A stretch of 30,756 nucleotides of DNA from JAKJGV01 sp964617565 (lineage in GTDB: Bacteria > Verrucomicrobiota > Kiritimatiellia > CAIQIC01 > JAGNIJ01), in the NCBI GenBank assembly GCA_964617565.1, contig CAZTYH010000033.1, positions 1-30,756 on the forward strand, given 5' to 3'. The position numbers and the translations under genes are program-made. Below are positions 24,932-30,756 of this stretch, one piece after another; the stretch's first letter is position 1, and every line of letters begins with the position of its first letter. Below the pieces are notes generated by a model. The model was not told the DNA's origin, did not search any database, and saw only the letters and a program-made list of their open reading frames with translations.

Positions 24932-25249
24932 ATGAACTACAGGCAAGCAAAGATAAGAGCGGACATTCTGAAGGCGATGGCCAATCCGGTCAGAATTTTG
25001 ATCGTGCACACACTGATGCGGGGTGACCTTTGCGTTTCAGAACTAAACAAACTGGCGCGCATCAACCAGTCCAATGTGTCACGCCATTTGAACATCCTCA
25101 AGAAGGCGGGCATCGTTACGGACCGACGCATCGGCATGAAAGTTTTATACCACCTGGAAACCCCCTGTATCCTGAAGGCATTCGATTGCGCCGTGGAAGT
25201 GGTTCATACGGACTCAAAACGGCGCAACGATTACCTTAAGGCGGTGTAA
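24932..25249 (+). CDS. arsR: ArsR/SmtB-family repressor of the organoarsenical operon
   Basis: A 105-residue winged-helix regulator. The core RADILKAMANPVRILIVHTL and recognition helix INQSNVSRHLNILKKAGIV fit the ArsR family, with the wing at DRRIGMKVLYHL. The classic ELCVC metalloid site is reduced to GDLCVSEL with a single cysteine (Cys34). Further cysteines, Cys79 and Cys86, lie in the last helix, so the sensing site probably differs from that of the canonical ArsR and from the second ArsR in this window. It starts 10 bp after a perfect operator palindrome. One base separates its stop from the permease start, so it is autoregulatory and cotranscribed with the efflux genes. Confidence 0.9.
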   Translation: MNYRQAKIRADILKAMANPVRILIVHTLMRGDLCVSELNKLARINQSNVSRHLNILKKAGIVTDRRIGMKVLYHLETPCILKAFDCAVEVVHTDSKRRNDYLKAV

Positions 25250-25250
25250 G

Positions 25251-26630
25251 GTGAACAAGGAACTCAAGATTTTCCTCTGGCTGGTGGCAGGATTTCTTGT
25301 CGCCTATTTTCTCCCCATTGATGCTGCGCGCTTCCAGGGCGCGGTGATCGAGTCTCTGAAACTCGTCCGATGGTACGCGCAGGAACACGTTCTGCTTTGT
25401 CTCGTCCCCGCGTTCTTTATCGCGGGGGCAATCGGCGTGTTTGTAAGCCAGAACGCGGTGATGAAGTACTTCGGCCCGAAAGCGCACAAGGCGCTGGCCT
25501 ATGGCGTCGCATCCGTCTCCGGCACGATCCTTGCCGTCTGCTCCTGCACCGTCCTCCCCCTCTTCGGCGGCATCTACATGCGGGGCGCAGGCCTCGGACC
25601 AGCCATCGCTTTTCTGTATTCCGGCCCCGCCATCAACGTGCTGGCGATTGTACTCACCGCGCGGGTGTTGGGATGGCAGCTTGGAGTTGCACGCGCAGTC
25701 GGCGCCATCGTCTTCAGTGTGGTCATCGGATTGCTGATGCACCTGATCTTCCTGAAAGAGGAACGAGCCAAGGCCGCGCGAGTGCAGGATGTGTATCTCG
25801 GCGACGACGATGAAAAGGAGCGCCCGCTCTGGCAGGTCGCATTCTACTTCCTCAGCATGGTCGGCATCCTGGTCTTCGCCAATTGGGCGCGCCCGCAGGA
25901 AGAGACAGGCGTCTGGTTCGCCATTTTCAACGCGAAATGGGTGGTCACGGCCGTCTTTGCCGTGTTGCTTGGATTCAGCCTCTGGCGGTTCTTTCGCGTT
26001 CGCATCGCGAATATTCTGGTCGCCGCAATCCCCGCCGTACTGCTTGCATTTGTATTGCCGCAACATCCCGTAGTCGCATTCACCGCCGGCGCTGCCGGAC
26101 TGGCGGGCCTGACCTTCTTCAATGGATCGGAACTCAAGGACTGGCGCGATCAGACCTGGGGCTTTGCCAAGCAAATCCTTCCCCTGCTCTTCATGGGCGT
26201 GCTCGCGGCAGGATTCTTCCTCGGCAGCCCCGAGAGCGATGATGCAGGCATCATCCCAAACGCATGGGTGCAGGCGCTGGTCGGCGATTCGCCCTCCGCT
26301 CTTCTTGCAATGCTTGGAAGAACCGACTCCAACCCCATCCAATGGCTGGAAACCATCTGGCCACTATGGACAAACCTGTTCGCCTCCATCGCAGGCGCGC
26401 TGATGTACTTCGCGACACTGACAGAAGTGCCGATCCTGCGCGGGTTGCTCGACAGCGGAATGGGCCAGGGTCCCGCCCTCGCACTGCTGCTCGCCGGCCC
26501 CGCGTTGTCCCTCCCGAACATGCTGGTGATCAACTCGATTCTCGGTCCGAAGAAGACGCTGACTTTCATCGGGCTTGTGGTCGCTATGGCGACAGTAACC
26601 GGGATGATATTTGGAGTAATAGTTCGATAA
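25251..26630 (+). CDS. arsP: ArsP-type permease (DUF318/PF03773), organoarsenical or metal efflux
   Basis: A 459-residue permease with about ten membrane helices. The family signature AVCSCTVLPLFGGIYMRGAG (Cys97 and Cys99) and the repeat-like GPALALLLAGPALSLPNM place it in the DUF318/ArsP permease family. ArsP members export trivalent organoarsenicals such as MAs(III) and aromatic arsenicals; related permeases export other metals, so the exact substrate is inferred from context. A charged cytoplasmic loop (about 165-195, EERAKAARVQDVYLGDDDEKE) splits the protein. The start is GTG 25251, one base after the arsR1 stop, with AAGG nine bases upstream. A large antisense open frame over this gene is only a shadow. 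Confidence 0.85.
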   Translation: MNKELKIFLWLVAGFLVAYFLPIDAARFQGAVIESLKLVRWYAQEHVLLCLVPAFFIAGAIGVFVSQNAVMKYFGPKAHKALAYGVASVSGTILAVCSCTVLPLFGGIYMRGAGLGPAIAFLYSGPAINVLAIVLTARVLGWQLGVARAVGAIVFSVVIGLLMHLIFLKEERAKAARVQDVYLGDDDEKERPLWQVAFYFLSMVGILVFANWARPQEETGVWFAIFNAKWVVTAVFAVLLGFSLWRFFRVRIANILVAAIPAVLLAFVLPQHPVVAFTAGAAGLAGLTFFNGSELKDWRDQTWGFAKQILPLLFMGVLAAGFFLGSPESDDAGIIPNAWVQALVGDSPSALLAMLGRTDSNPIQWLETIWPLWTNLFASIAGALMYFATLTEVPILRGLLDSGMGQGPALALLLAGPALSLPNMLVINSILGPKKTLTFIGLVVAMATVTGMIFGVIVR

Positions 26631-26653
26631 GCAGAAGAATGGGAAGGATTCAC

Positions 26654-26887
26654 ATGAAGAAGATTCAAATTCTGGGCACGGGCTGTCCGAAATGCAAATT
26701 ACTGAGGGAAAATGCCGAGGCCGCTGTCAAAACGCTGGGCATTGAAGCGGAAATCGAAAAAGTCGAAAAGATTACAGATATTATAGCCTTCGGCGTTATG
26801 AATACACCTGCGCTTGCGGTGGATGGGAAAGTAAAAAGCGCCGGCAAAGTGCTTTCACCGGAGCAAGTCGTGGAATTGATAAAGTAG
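26654..26887 (+). CDS. Small cytosolic thioredoxin-like protein (CPKC)
   Basis: A 77-residue mini-thioredoxin/glutaredoxin-like protein with active site GTGCPKCKLL (Cys11, Cys14), the cis-Pro region MNTPALAVDGKV and no signal peptide. This is the redox-active-disulfide-type thioredoxin often found next to DUF318 permeases. AAGGA precedes ATG 26654. It is probably the cytoplasmic electron donor of the operon, either to the permease or to the CcdA-like protein downstream. Confidence 0.87.
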   Translation: MKKIQILGTGCPKCKLLRENAEAAVKTLGIEAEIEKVEKITDIIAFGVMNTPALAVDGKVKSAGKVLSPEQVVELIK

Positions 26888-26901
26888 TAAGGAGTATAAC
26901 G

Positions 26902-27333
26902 GTGAAGCGTTTCTTTCAGATCATGGTTGTTTTGAGCTTCGCGATTCTTGGCATCTGGAGCGTAAGAGGCGGCAGCCCCTGCTGTGCCGTTAGCCAGGCC
27001 GTCAGCGCCGAGCCTTCGCCACCCCAGGCGACGGCCCTGCCCAAGCTGGTCTGCCTCGGAGCCGGCAAGTGCATCCCCTGCAAACAAATGGAGCCCGTGC
27101 GCGAAGCGCTCCGCACGGAATACGAGGGACAACTCCTGGTGGAATATTACGACGTCTGGCAAAACCAGGAAATGGGCCGGCAATACGGTGTCCGCGTGAT
27201 ACCGACAACGATTTTCTTCAGCGCCGATGGCCGAGAGTTGTATCGCGAAGAAGGGTTCATGTCGAAGGATCAGATACTGAATAAGTGGAAGGAATTCGGC
27301 GTAACGTTTTCGGATCCGACACTACAAGAATAA
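26902..27333 (+). CDS. Membrane-anchored or periplasmic thioredoxin-like protein (CIPC)
   Basis: A 143-residue protein. An N-terminal hydrophobic segment (about 5-20, FQIMVVLSFAILGIWS) serves as signal or anchor; a thioredoxin fold follows with active site GKCIPCKQM (Cys57, Cys60) and the cis-Pro motif VIPTTIFF. Extra cysteines (Cys27, Cys28, Cys51) precede the active site. The start is GTG 26902 with AAGGAG seven bases upstream. It lies 14 nt after the mini-thioredoxin. It is likely an extracytoplasmic dithiol reductant or oxidoreductase fed by the CcdA-like protein. Confidence 0.87.
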   Translation: MKRFFQIMVVLSFAILGIWSVRGGSPCCAVSQAVSAEPSPPQATALPKLVCLGAGKCIPCKQMEPVREALRTEYEGQLLVEYYDVWQNQEMGRQYGVRVIPTTIFFSADGRELYREEGFMSKDQILNKWKEFGVTFSDPTLQE

Positions 27334-27354
27334 GCAGGCTTTGAAGGACCCCGC

Positions 27355-27813
27355 ATGACTGGCAACGGAAAGATGAAACTTTGGATCAGCCGCCTGCTGC
27401 TCGCTTTCGTACTCGTCACGCTGGGCTTTGCGTGGGGACGCAAGACCGCACCGCGCGCAGAGTCAACCGGCACGGCTGAATCCTCCGGCGCAAAACTGAT
27501 CGTTTATTCCGCCCACATGACTTTCCGTTGCGTGGAATGCAACCAGATTGAACTGACGACACGCGAAGTCCTTGAGGCGGACTTCGCCGAAGAACTCGCT
27601 TCGGGCATCATCGAGTTTCATTCCGTGGACTACATGCAGGATGCCGAATTCGCCCGGAAGTACGACATCTCTTCCAGCACGGTCATTCTCGCGCGGCGCG
27701 ATGGCGGATTTGAGCGACTGGATGAAGTCTGGACGAAAACCCGACAGCCCGAGGAGTTGGTTTCCTACCTTCGCAATGCGATCCGAAGCCAACTGGACAA
27801 GGAGGAAAGCTGA
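27355..27813 (+). CDS. arsF: ArsF-family thioredoxin-like protein, membrane anchored
   Basis: A 152-residue protein with an N-terminal hydrophobic anchor (about 9-27, LWISRLLLAFVLVTLGFAW) and a thioredoxin-like domain with a CxxC centre, MTFRCVECNQIE (Cys59, Cys62). The family name comes from ArsF of the arsEFG operon, described as part of a system for aromatic (nitrophenyl) arsenicals. I see no flavin-binding nitroreductase motif, so a dithiol redox role fits better. GAAGGA precedes ATG 27355; ATG 27373 is an alternative. Its stop overlaps the arsG start (TGATG). Confidence 0.78.
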   Translation: MTGNGKMKLWISRLLLAFVLVTLGFAWGRKTAPRAESTGTAESSGAKLIVYSAHMTFRCVECNQIELTTREVLEADFAEELASGIIEFHSVDYMQDAEFARKYDISSSTVILARRDGGFERLDEVWTKTRQPEELVSYLRNAIRSQLDKEES

Positions 27814-28508
27814 TGTCGTGGATCGCTATCGGCACCGCGCTCTGGCTCGGTATCCTGACGTCCATCAGCCCCTGCCCGCTGGCCACAAATATTGCAGCCG
27901 TCAGTTTCATCGGCCGAAAAGTCGGCCAGATCCGTCTCGTCCTTTTATCCGGACTTCTCTACACCCTCGGACGGACTCTCGCCTATACCTTGCTTGCCAT
28001 TCTTATCATGGCCGGTCTCATGGCCGGCGGCGAAGTTGCGCGATTCCTGCAACATAATCTCAACCAGTTGCTGGGTCCCGTGCTGATCCTTGTCGGAATG
28101 ATGCTGCTGGAAATGCTGGCCGGCACGGCATCTCTGAACTTTGCCGGCGAGGGTGTGCAGCAGCGCGCCGCAGCCGGCGGAATCGGTTGGGCGTTCCTGC
28201 TGGGCCTCCTGTTTGCGTTGTCTTTCTGCCCGGTCTCGGCCGGACTCTTTTTCGGCGGGCTCATTCCCCTCTCCACCGCGCACCAATCGCGGATCATCCT
28301 GCCTGTGCTCTATGGCGCAGGCACGGCGGTACCCGTGTTGATCTTTGCTTTTATCATCGCTTTTGCATCCAACAAGGTAGGCCAGGTCTTTAATCGGCTC
28401 ACGCAGATTGAACGTGTCGTTCGTGTCGTCACAGGCGTTTTGTTCATTTTGGCCGGCATCTATTACAGCTTGGCCTATGTCTATGAAGTGCCGATAAAAA
28501 TCTGGTGA
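27813..28508 (+). CDS. arsG: ArsG-family CcdA/DsbD-like membrane protein
   Basis: A 231-residue polytopic protein with about six membrane helices. Two cysteines sit where CcdA/DsbD have their redox pair: Cys21 in TSISPCPLATN and Cys139 in LSFCPVSAGLFFGG. CcdA-like proteins pass electrons from cytosolic thioredoxin to periplasmic thioredoxin-like partners. The family is also annotated as an aromatic aminoarsenical efflux permease (ArsG); the two roles are not easily separated by sequence. ATG 27813 overlaps the arsF stop by one base, indicating tight coupling to arsF. Confidence 0.8.
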   Translation: MSWIAIGTALWLGILTSISPCPLATNIAAVSFIGRKVGQIRLVLLSGLLYTLGRTLAYTLLAILIMAGLMAGGEVARFLQHNLNQLLGPVLILVGMMLLEMLAGTASLNFAGEGVQQRAAAGGIGWAFLLGLLFALSFCPVSAGLFFGGLIPLSTAHQSRIILPVLYGAGTAVPVLIFAFIIAFASNKVGQVFNRLTQIERVVRVVTGVLFILAGIYYSLAYVYEVPIKIW

Positions 28509-28535
28509 TCCCGCCATGCGGGAAAAGGAGGACAC

Positions 28536-29411
28536 ATGTTCTCGCGCATTATGGTTGTGACGGATCTATCCCAGGATTCCGCTGAACTCATCCGCTGTGC
28601 GTCGGGACTGCGCGCGCTTGGCAGCCGGGATGCGCATCTAGTTTTCTGCGCGCACTTGCACGAAATCGGCCACATCAAAGAGCATGTCGAATCCATCTTG
28701 AAACCCGCCATGGAAGAGCAGCGTGCAAAACTCGCGGAAAGCGGCCTCGCGGTAACAACAGATGTGGCGCTCGGCCCGCCGGAAACCGAGATCAACCGGC
28801 TCGCCAACGAATGGAACTGTTCCATGATCGTCGTTGGCGCGCGGATCCACACGTTGGCCGGCGATATCATTTCCAGCAGCGCGGCTTCGGCAGCCGTCTA
28901 CCACGCACGCAAGCCGGTTCTCGAATTGCGCCTGTATCATGGCGGCGGCGAAGAATCCGCAGCCTGCCGCAATTGGCCCTGCCAACCGCTGAACCATATC
29001 CTCTATCCCACTGATTTCTCTGAAAACGCAGCGCACGCCTTCACCTATCTCGAACAATTGGCTCCAGGCGCCAAACGGGTCACCCTCGTTCACGTTCAAG
29101 ACAGAACGCGGCTGGTCCCCTATCTCGAGCATCGCATCGAGGAGTTCAACAAGGTGGACACCGATCGCCTTCAGCGCCTGCGGGACCGCCTTCAAACGAA
29201 GGCCCCCTCTGTACAAGTGGACATTGAATTGCCGTTCGGACATCCAACAGAAGAGATCCTTGCACGCACGCGCGCTGCGGATGTTTCGCTGGTGATCATG
29301 GGCACACAGGGGCGCGGTGCCATCAGCGAACTGTTTCTCGGCAGCGTCAGCCACAACATCGCCCGCCACGCGCCTGTCCCCATCTTGCTCGTGCCGCAGA
29401 CCCAAGCGTGA
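28536..29411 (+). CDS. Tandem universal stress protein (two UspA domains)
   Basis: A 291-residue protein with two UspA folds. The second domain (about 155-290) keeps the ATP-binding pattern GTQGRGAISELFLGSVS. The first domain (1-140) ends VVGARIHTLAGDIISSSAAS and lacks the glycine-rich loop. AAGGAGG precedes ATG 28536. The 27-bp gap after arsG holds a small hairpin CCCGC-CAT-GCGGG (28510-28522) just before the ribosome binding site. The gene is likely cotranscribed with the ars genes. The protein is rich in cysteine for the family (CASGL, CAHLH, NCSM, CRNWPC), perhaps relevant to arsenite binding, though this is speculative. Confidence 0.88.
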   Translation: MFSRIMVVTDLSQDSAELIRCASGLRALGSRDAHLVFCAHLHEIGHIKEHVESILKPAMEEQRAKLAESGLAVTTDVALGPPETEINRLANEWNCSMIVVGARIHTLAGDIISSSAASAAVYHARKPVLELRLYHGGGEESAACRNWPCQPLNHILYPTDFSENAAHAFTYLEQLAPGAKRVTLVHVQDRTRLVPYLEHRIEEFNKVDTDRLQRLRDRLQTKAPSVQVDIELPFGHPTEEILARTRAADVSLVIMGTQGRGAISELFLGSVSHNIARHAPVPILLVPQTQA

Positions 29412-29457
29412 GTTCTTGTCAGCCGGGTGTGCGCTTGCGATAGTCGGCGGCTAAGAA

Positions 29458-29493
29458 GATCCGGCAGATCAGACAGATCCGACGGATCGAACA
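29458..29493 (+). repeat. GATC 9-mer tandem repeat, block 1 (4 units)
   Basis: Units GATCCGGCA, GATCAGACA, GATCCGACG and GATCGAACA sit directly before the ribosome binding site (AAGGAG) of the four-helix-bundle gene. Confidence 0.85.
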
Positions 29494-29507
29494 AGGAGAA
29501 CCAGGCC

Positions 29508-30257
29508 ATGTCCAGACTGCGCCCCAGCGGGGGCTATCGCAATACATGCAGTTTCCAGACCGCGACCATCATCTATGATGCCACCTACTGGTTCTGCGAG
29601 AAGTTCCTCGATCCGCGTTCCCGCACGGTGGATCAGATGGTTCAAGGGGCCCGGTCCGGGCGCCAGAACATCGCCGAGGGCAGCCGCGCCGCCGCCACCT
29701 CGTCGCAAACCGAGTTGCGCCTTCTGAACGTCGCCCGTTCCAGTCTTGAAGAACTGCTGCTGGACTACGAAGACTTTCTGCGCCACCGGCACTTATCGTT
29801 GTGGGACCCCGAAGGCGAAGAAGCCATGGCCGTGCGGGATGTGCCGAAGAAGTTCAAGAAGGATCGGTCAGATCAGTCCGATCTGACCGATCTGACGGAT
29901 CAGCAGCGCTGGGCGCTGTATGCTCCGTGGCTTGAGCACAAGGATCCGGCGGTGAGAGCCAACGCCCTGATTTGCCTGATCCACCAGGCCAACTATCTTC
30001 TGGATCAGCAGACGGCTTCCTTGGAAGAGCAATTCGTGCAGGAGGGCGGCTACAGCGAACAACTTGCCGCCGCACGTCTGGCGGAAAGGGCAAAACGAAA
30101 GACGGCTGATCGGACAGATCCGTCGGATCACATCCCCCCGTGCCCCAAATGCGGGAAACCCACGGTCCTGCGCACTGCAAAGACAGGAAAGAAAGCAGGC
30201 AGCCAATTCTGGGGCTGCACGGGCTATCCCGACTGCAAGGGCGTGGTGAACCTGTAA
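29508..30257 (+). CDS. Four-helix-bundle suffix-domain protein with zinc ribbon
   Basis: A 249-residue protein. The N-terminal half (about 1-100) resembles the 23S rRNA intervening-sequence (S23) four-helix-bundle family, with VDQMVQGARSGRQNIAEGSRAAATSSQTELRLLNVARSSLEELLLDY. A Ser/Asp/Thr repeat linker (KKDRSDQSDLTDLTDQQ, about 117-133) is followed by the suffix domain (RWALYAPWLEHKDPAVRANALICLIHQANYLLDQQ) and a C-terminal topoisomerase-type C4 zinc ribbon CPKCGKPTVLRTAKTGKKAG...FWGCTGYPDCKG. AAGGAG precedes ATG 29508; the frame is open from 29427, but the earlier part encodes only repeat-derived sequence. Its function is unknown; nucleic-acid binding is likely. It separates the two ars operons. 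Confidence 0.85.
   Translation: MSRLRPSGGYRNTCSFQTATIIYDATYWFCEKFLDPRSRTVDQMVQGARSGRQNIAEGSRAAATSSQTELRLLNVARSSLEELLLDYEDFLRHRHLSLWDPEGEEAMAVRDVPKKFKKDRSDQSDLTDLTDQQRWALYAPWLEHKDPAVRANALICLIHQANYLLDQQTASLEEQFVQEGGYSEQLAAARLAERAKRKTADRTDPSDHIPPCPKCGKPTVLRTAKTGKKAGSQFWGCTGYPDCKGVVNL
29862..29906 (+). repeat. GATC 9-mer tandem repeat, block 2 (5 units, in frame)
   Basis: Units GATCGGTCA, GATCAGTCC, GATCTGACC, GATCTGACG and GATCAGCAG encode DRS-DQS-DLT-DLT-DQQ. The orientation flips within the block, so GGTCAGATC (29866-29874) and GATCTGACC (29880-29888) form a perfect 9-bp hairpin. Confidence 0.85.
30108..30134 (+). repeat. GATC 9-mer tandem repeat, block 3 (3 units, in frame)
   Basis: Units GATCGGACA, GATCCGTCG and GATCACATC encode DRT-DPS-DHI in the linker before the zinc ribbon of the four-helix-bundle protein. 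Confidence 0.8.
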
Positions 30258-30267
30258 GACGCGACAC

Positions 30268-30296
30268 TTGACGAGCACCCCACCCTGACCTATATT
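30268..30296 (+). promoter_or_regulatory. Predicted sigma-70 type promoter for arsR2-arsC
   Basis: TTGACG (30268-30273) and TATATT (30291-30296) are separated by exactly 17 nt; the -10 box lies inside the left arm of the operator palindrome. Confidence 0.75.
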
Positions 30297-30316
30297 TCGT
30301 TATATGACGAATTATA
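30291..30316. promoter_or_regulatory. ArsR2 operator: 26-bp palindrome with two mismatched positions
   Basis: Core arms TTCGT (30296-30300) and ACGAA (30307-30311) surround TATATG; outside them TATA and TATA also pair. It overlaps the -10 box and start site of arsR2. The sequence is unrelated to the arsR1 operator. Confidence 0.75.
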
Positions 30317-30326
30317 GGAGACGGAC

Positions 30327-30698
30327 ATGCGACTGAAAGATGGTTGCCGGGTGTTTGGAGCGCTGTCGGACGGAAACCGGCTGCGCCTGCTTTTTGCGCT
30401 GCGGCACGGCGAACTCTGCGTGTGCCAGCTTATCGAATTGATGGGGCTTTCACCGTCCACGGTATCGAAGCACTTGTCGATCCTCCGGGACGCGGGACTG
30501 CTGGACTCTCGCAAAGAAGGACGCTGGGTCTATTACCGGTTCGCCGATCAACCGGTTTTTCCAATGCTTGGAAAACAGGCCCCTCATTTTTTCCAATGTC
30601 TGGAAAAATCCGCGACCATCCGCGAAGACGACGCGCGCCTGCGGCGCATCCGCAGAATGGACATGGAGGTTCTATGCCGCAAGATCACCAAAAGATGA
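30327..30698 (+). CDS. arsR: ArsR-family As(III)-responsive repressor (classic CVC site)
   Basis: A 123-residue winged-helix repressor. It has the canonical arsenite-sensing motif ELCVCQLIE (Cys31, Cys33), the recognition helix SPSTVSKHLSILRDAGLL and the wing RKEGRWVYYRF; Cys7 is a possible third ligand. AGGAG lies six bases upstream of ATG 30327. It sits directly downstream of its promoter and operator, and overlaps the arsenate-reductase gene by 25 bp, so the two are translationally coupled. The C-terminal tail (HFFQCLEKSATIREDDARL) matches classic ArsR proteins. Confidence 0.93.
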   Translation: MRLKDGCRVFGALSDGNRLRLLFALRHGELCVCQLIELMGLSPSTVSKHLSILRDAGLLDSRKEGRWVYYRFADQPVFPMLGKQAPHFFQCLEKSATIREDDARLRRIRRMDMEVLCRKITKR

Positions 30699-30756
30699 AG
30701 ATCCTGTTCCTCTGCACCGGCAATTCGTGTCGCAGCCAGATGGCCGAAGGCTGGGC
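30674..30756 (+). CDS. arsC: Arsenate reductase, low-molecular-weight phosphatase type (partial)
   Basis: Only the first 27 residues are inside the window. The start ATG 30674 overlaps arsR2 and has GGAGGT four bases upstream; ATG 30695 is an alternative. The residues KILFLCTGNSCRSQMAEGW form the CX5R P-loop (Cys14 to Arg20) of thioredoxin-coupled ArsC, which reduces arsenate to arsenite. The same loop occurs in protein tyrosine phosphatases, but coupling to a CVC-type ArsR makes ArsC by far the likeliest. The gene continues past the window edge. Confidence 0.85.
   Translation, partial: MPQDHQKMKILFLCTGNSCRSQMAEGW

Noticed and set aside
25236..26342. 368-codon minus-strand frame over the ArsP permease
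   Set aside because: The product is a highly charged, His/Glu/Asp-rich shadow of a membrane protein, and it overlaps the permease almost entirely.
28638..29405. 255-codon minus-strand frame over the universal stress protein
   Set aside because: Antisense shadow without start signals; the sense gene has a perfect ribosome binding site and UspA motifs.
29458..30134. CRISPR array
   Set aside because: The units are 9 bp, contiguous and partly coding; there are no unique spacers of CRISPR length and no cas genes.
24895..30756. Mobile element carrying the arsenic island
   Set aside because: No transposase, integrase, direct repeats or tRNA-end attachment site is visible; transfer is possible but not shown.

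Overview
The window reads as a Gram-negative (diderm) chromosome segment of fairly high GC. It carries lipoproteins with clear lipoboxes, a ComEC channel, a CtpA-type protease and strong AGGAG-type ribosome binding sites. The gene mix (membrane-anchored TPR proteins, a four-helix-bundle protein with a zinc-ribbon suffix, a secreted glycosidase-like lipoprotein, tiny envelope lipoproteins) resembles the PVC superphylum, perhaps Kiritimatiellota. That placement is an impression, not proof. No insertion sequence, prophage, CRISPR array or rRNA was found.

Layout. 118-6981 (minus) is a packed run: ctpA protease, tsaD, a sensorless hybrid histidine kinase, a Sel1-repeat exported protein and a GT39-like membrane glycosyltransferase with a TPR tail. 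It is read from a promoter near 7052-7080. Divergent from it (7285-9536, plus) are two tandem paralogous single-pass TPR proteins. These run tail to tail into comEC, which is coupled to thiD (minus, to 12752). 12898-14028 (plus) is a small envelope module: a coiled-coil membrane protein, an overlooked 41-residue membrane peptide and a 58-residue lipoprotein. 14119-19536 (minus) is housekeeping: a tRNA-Glu followed by leuB and asd, and a cysS-tmk-holB operon. 19669-22402 (plus) holds a glycoside-hydrolase-like lipoprotein and an unusual exported DEDDh exonuclease with its own promoter. 22440-24749 (minus) holds a RCK potassium channel and an unrecognised protein with a SWIM-like zinc motif.

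24895 to the window end is an arsenic island. An ArsR controls an operon of an ArsP-type permease, a cytosolic mini-thioredoxin, two membrane-anchored thioredoxin-like proteins (the second ArsF-like), a CcdA/DsbD-like ArsG permease and a universal stress protein. A four-helix-bundle gene riddled with 9-bp GATC repeats separates this from a second ArsR, of the classic CVC type, which is translationally coupled to an arsenate reductase cut by the window edge.

The most interesting points are: the ars operon as an apparently complete transmembrane dithiol relay; the exported DEDDh exonuclease in a genome whose ComEC nuclease domain has lost its metal ligands; a histidine kinase missing its N-box Asn; the hidden 41-residue protein; and the GATC 9-mer repeats that became protein sequence.
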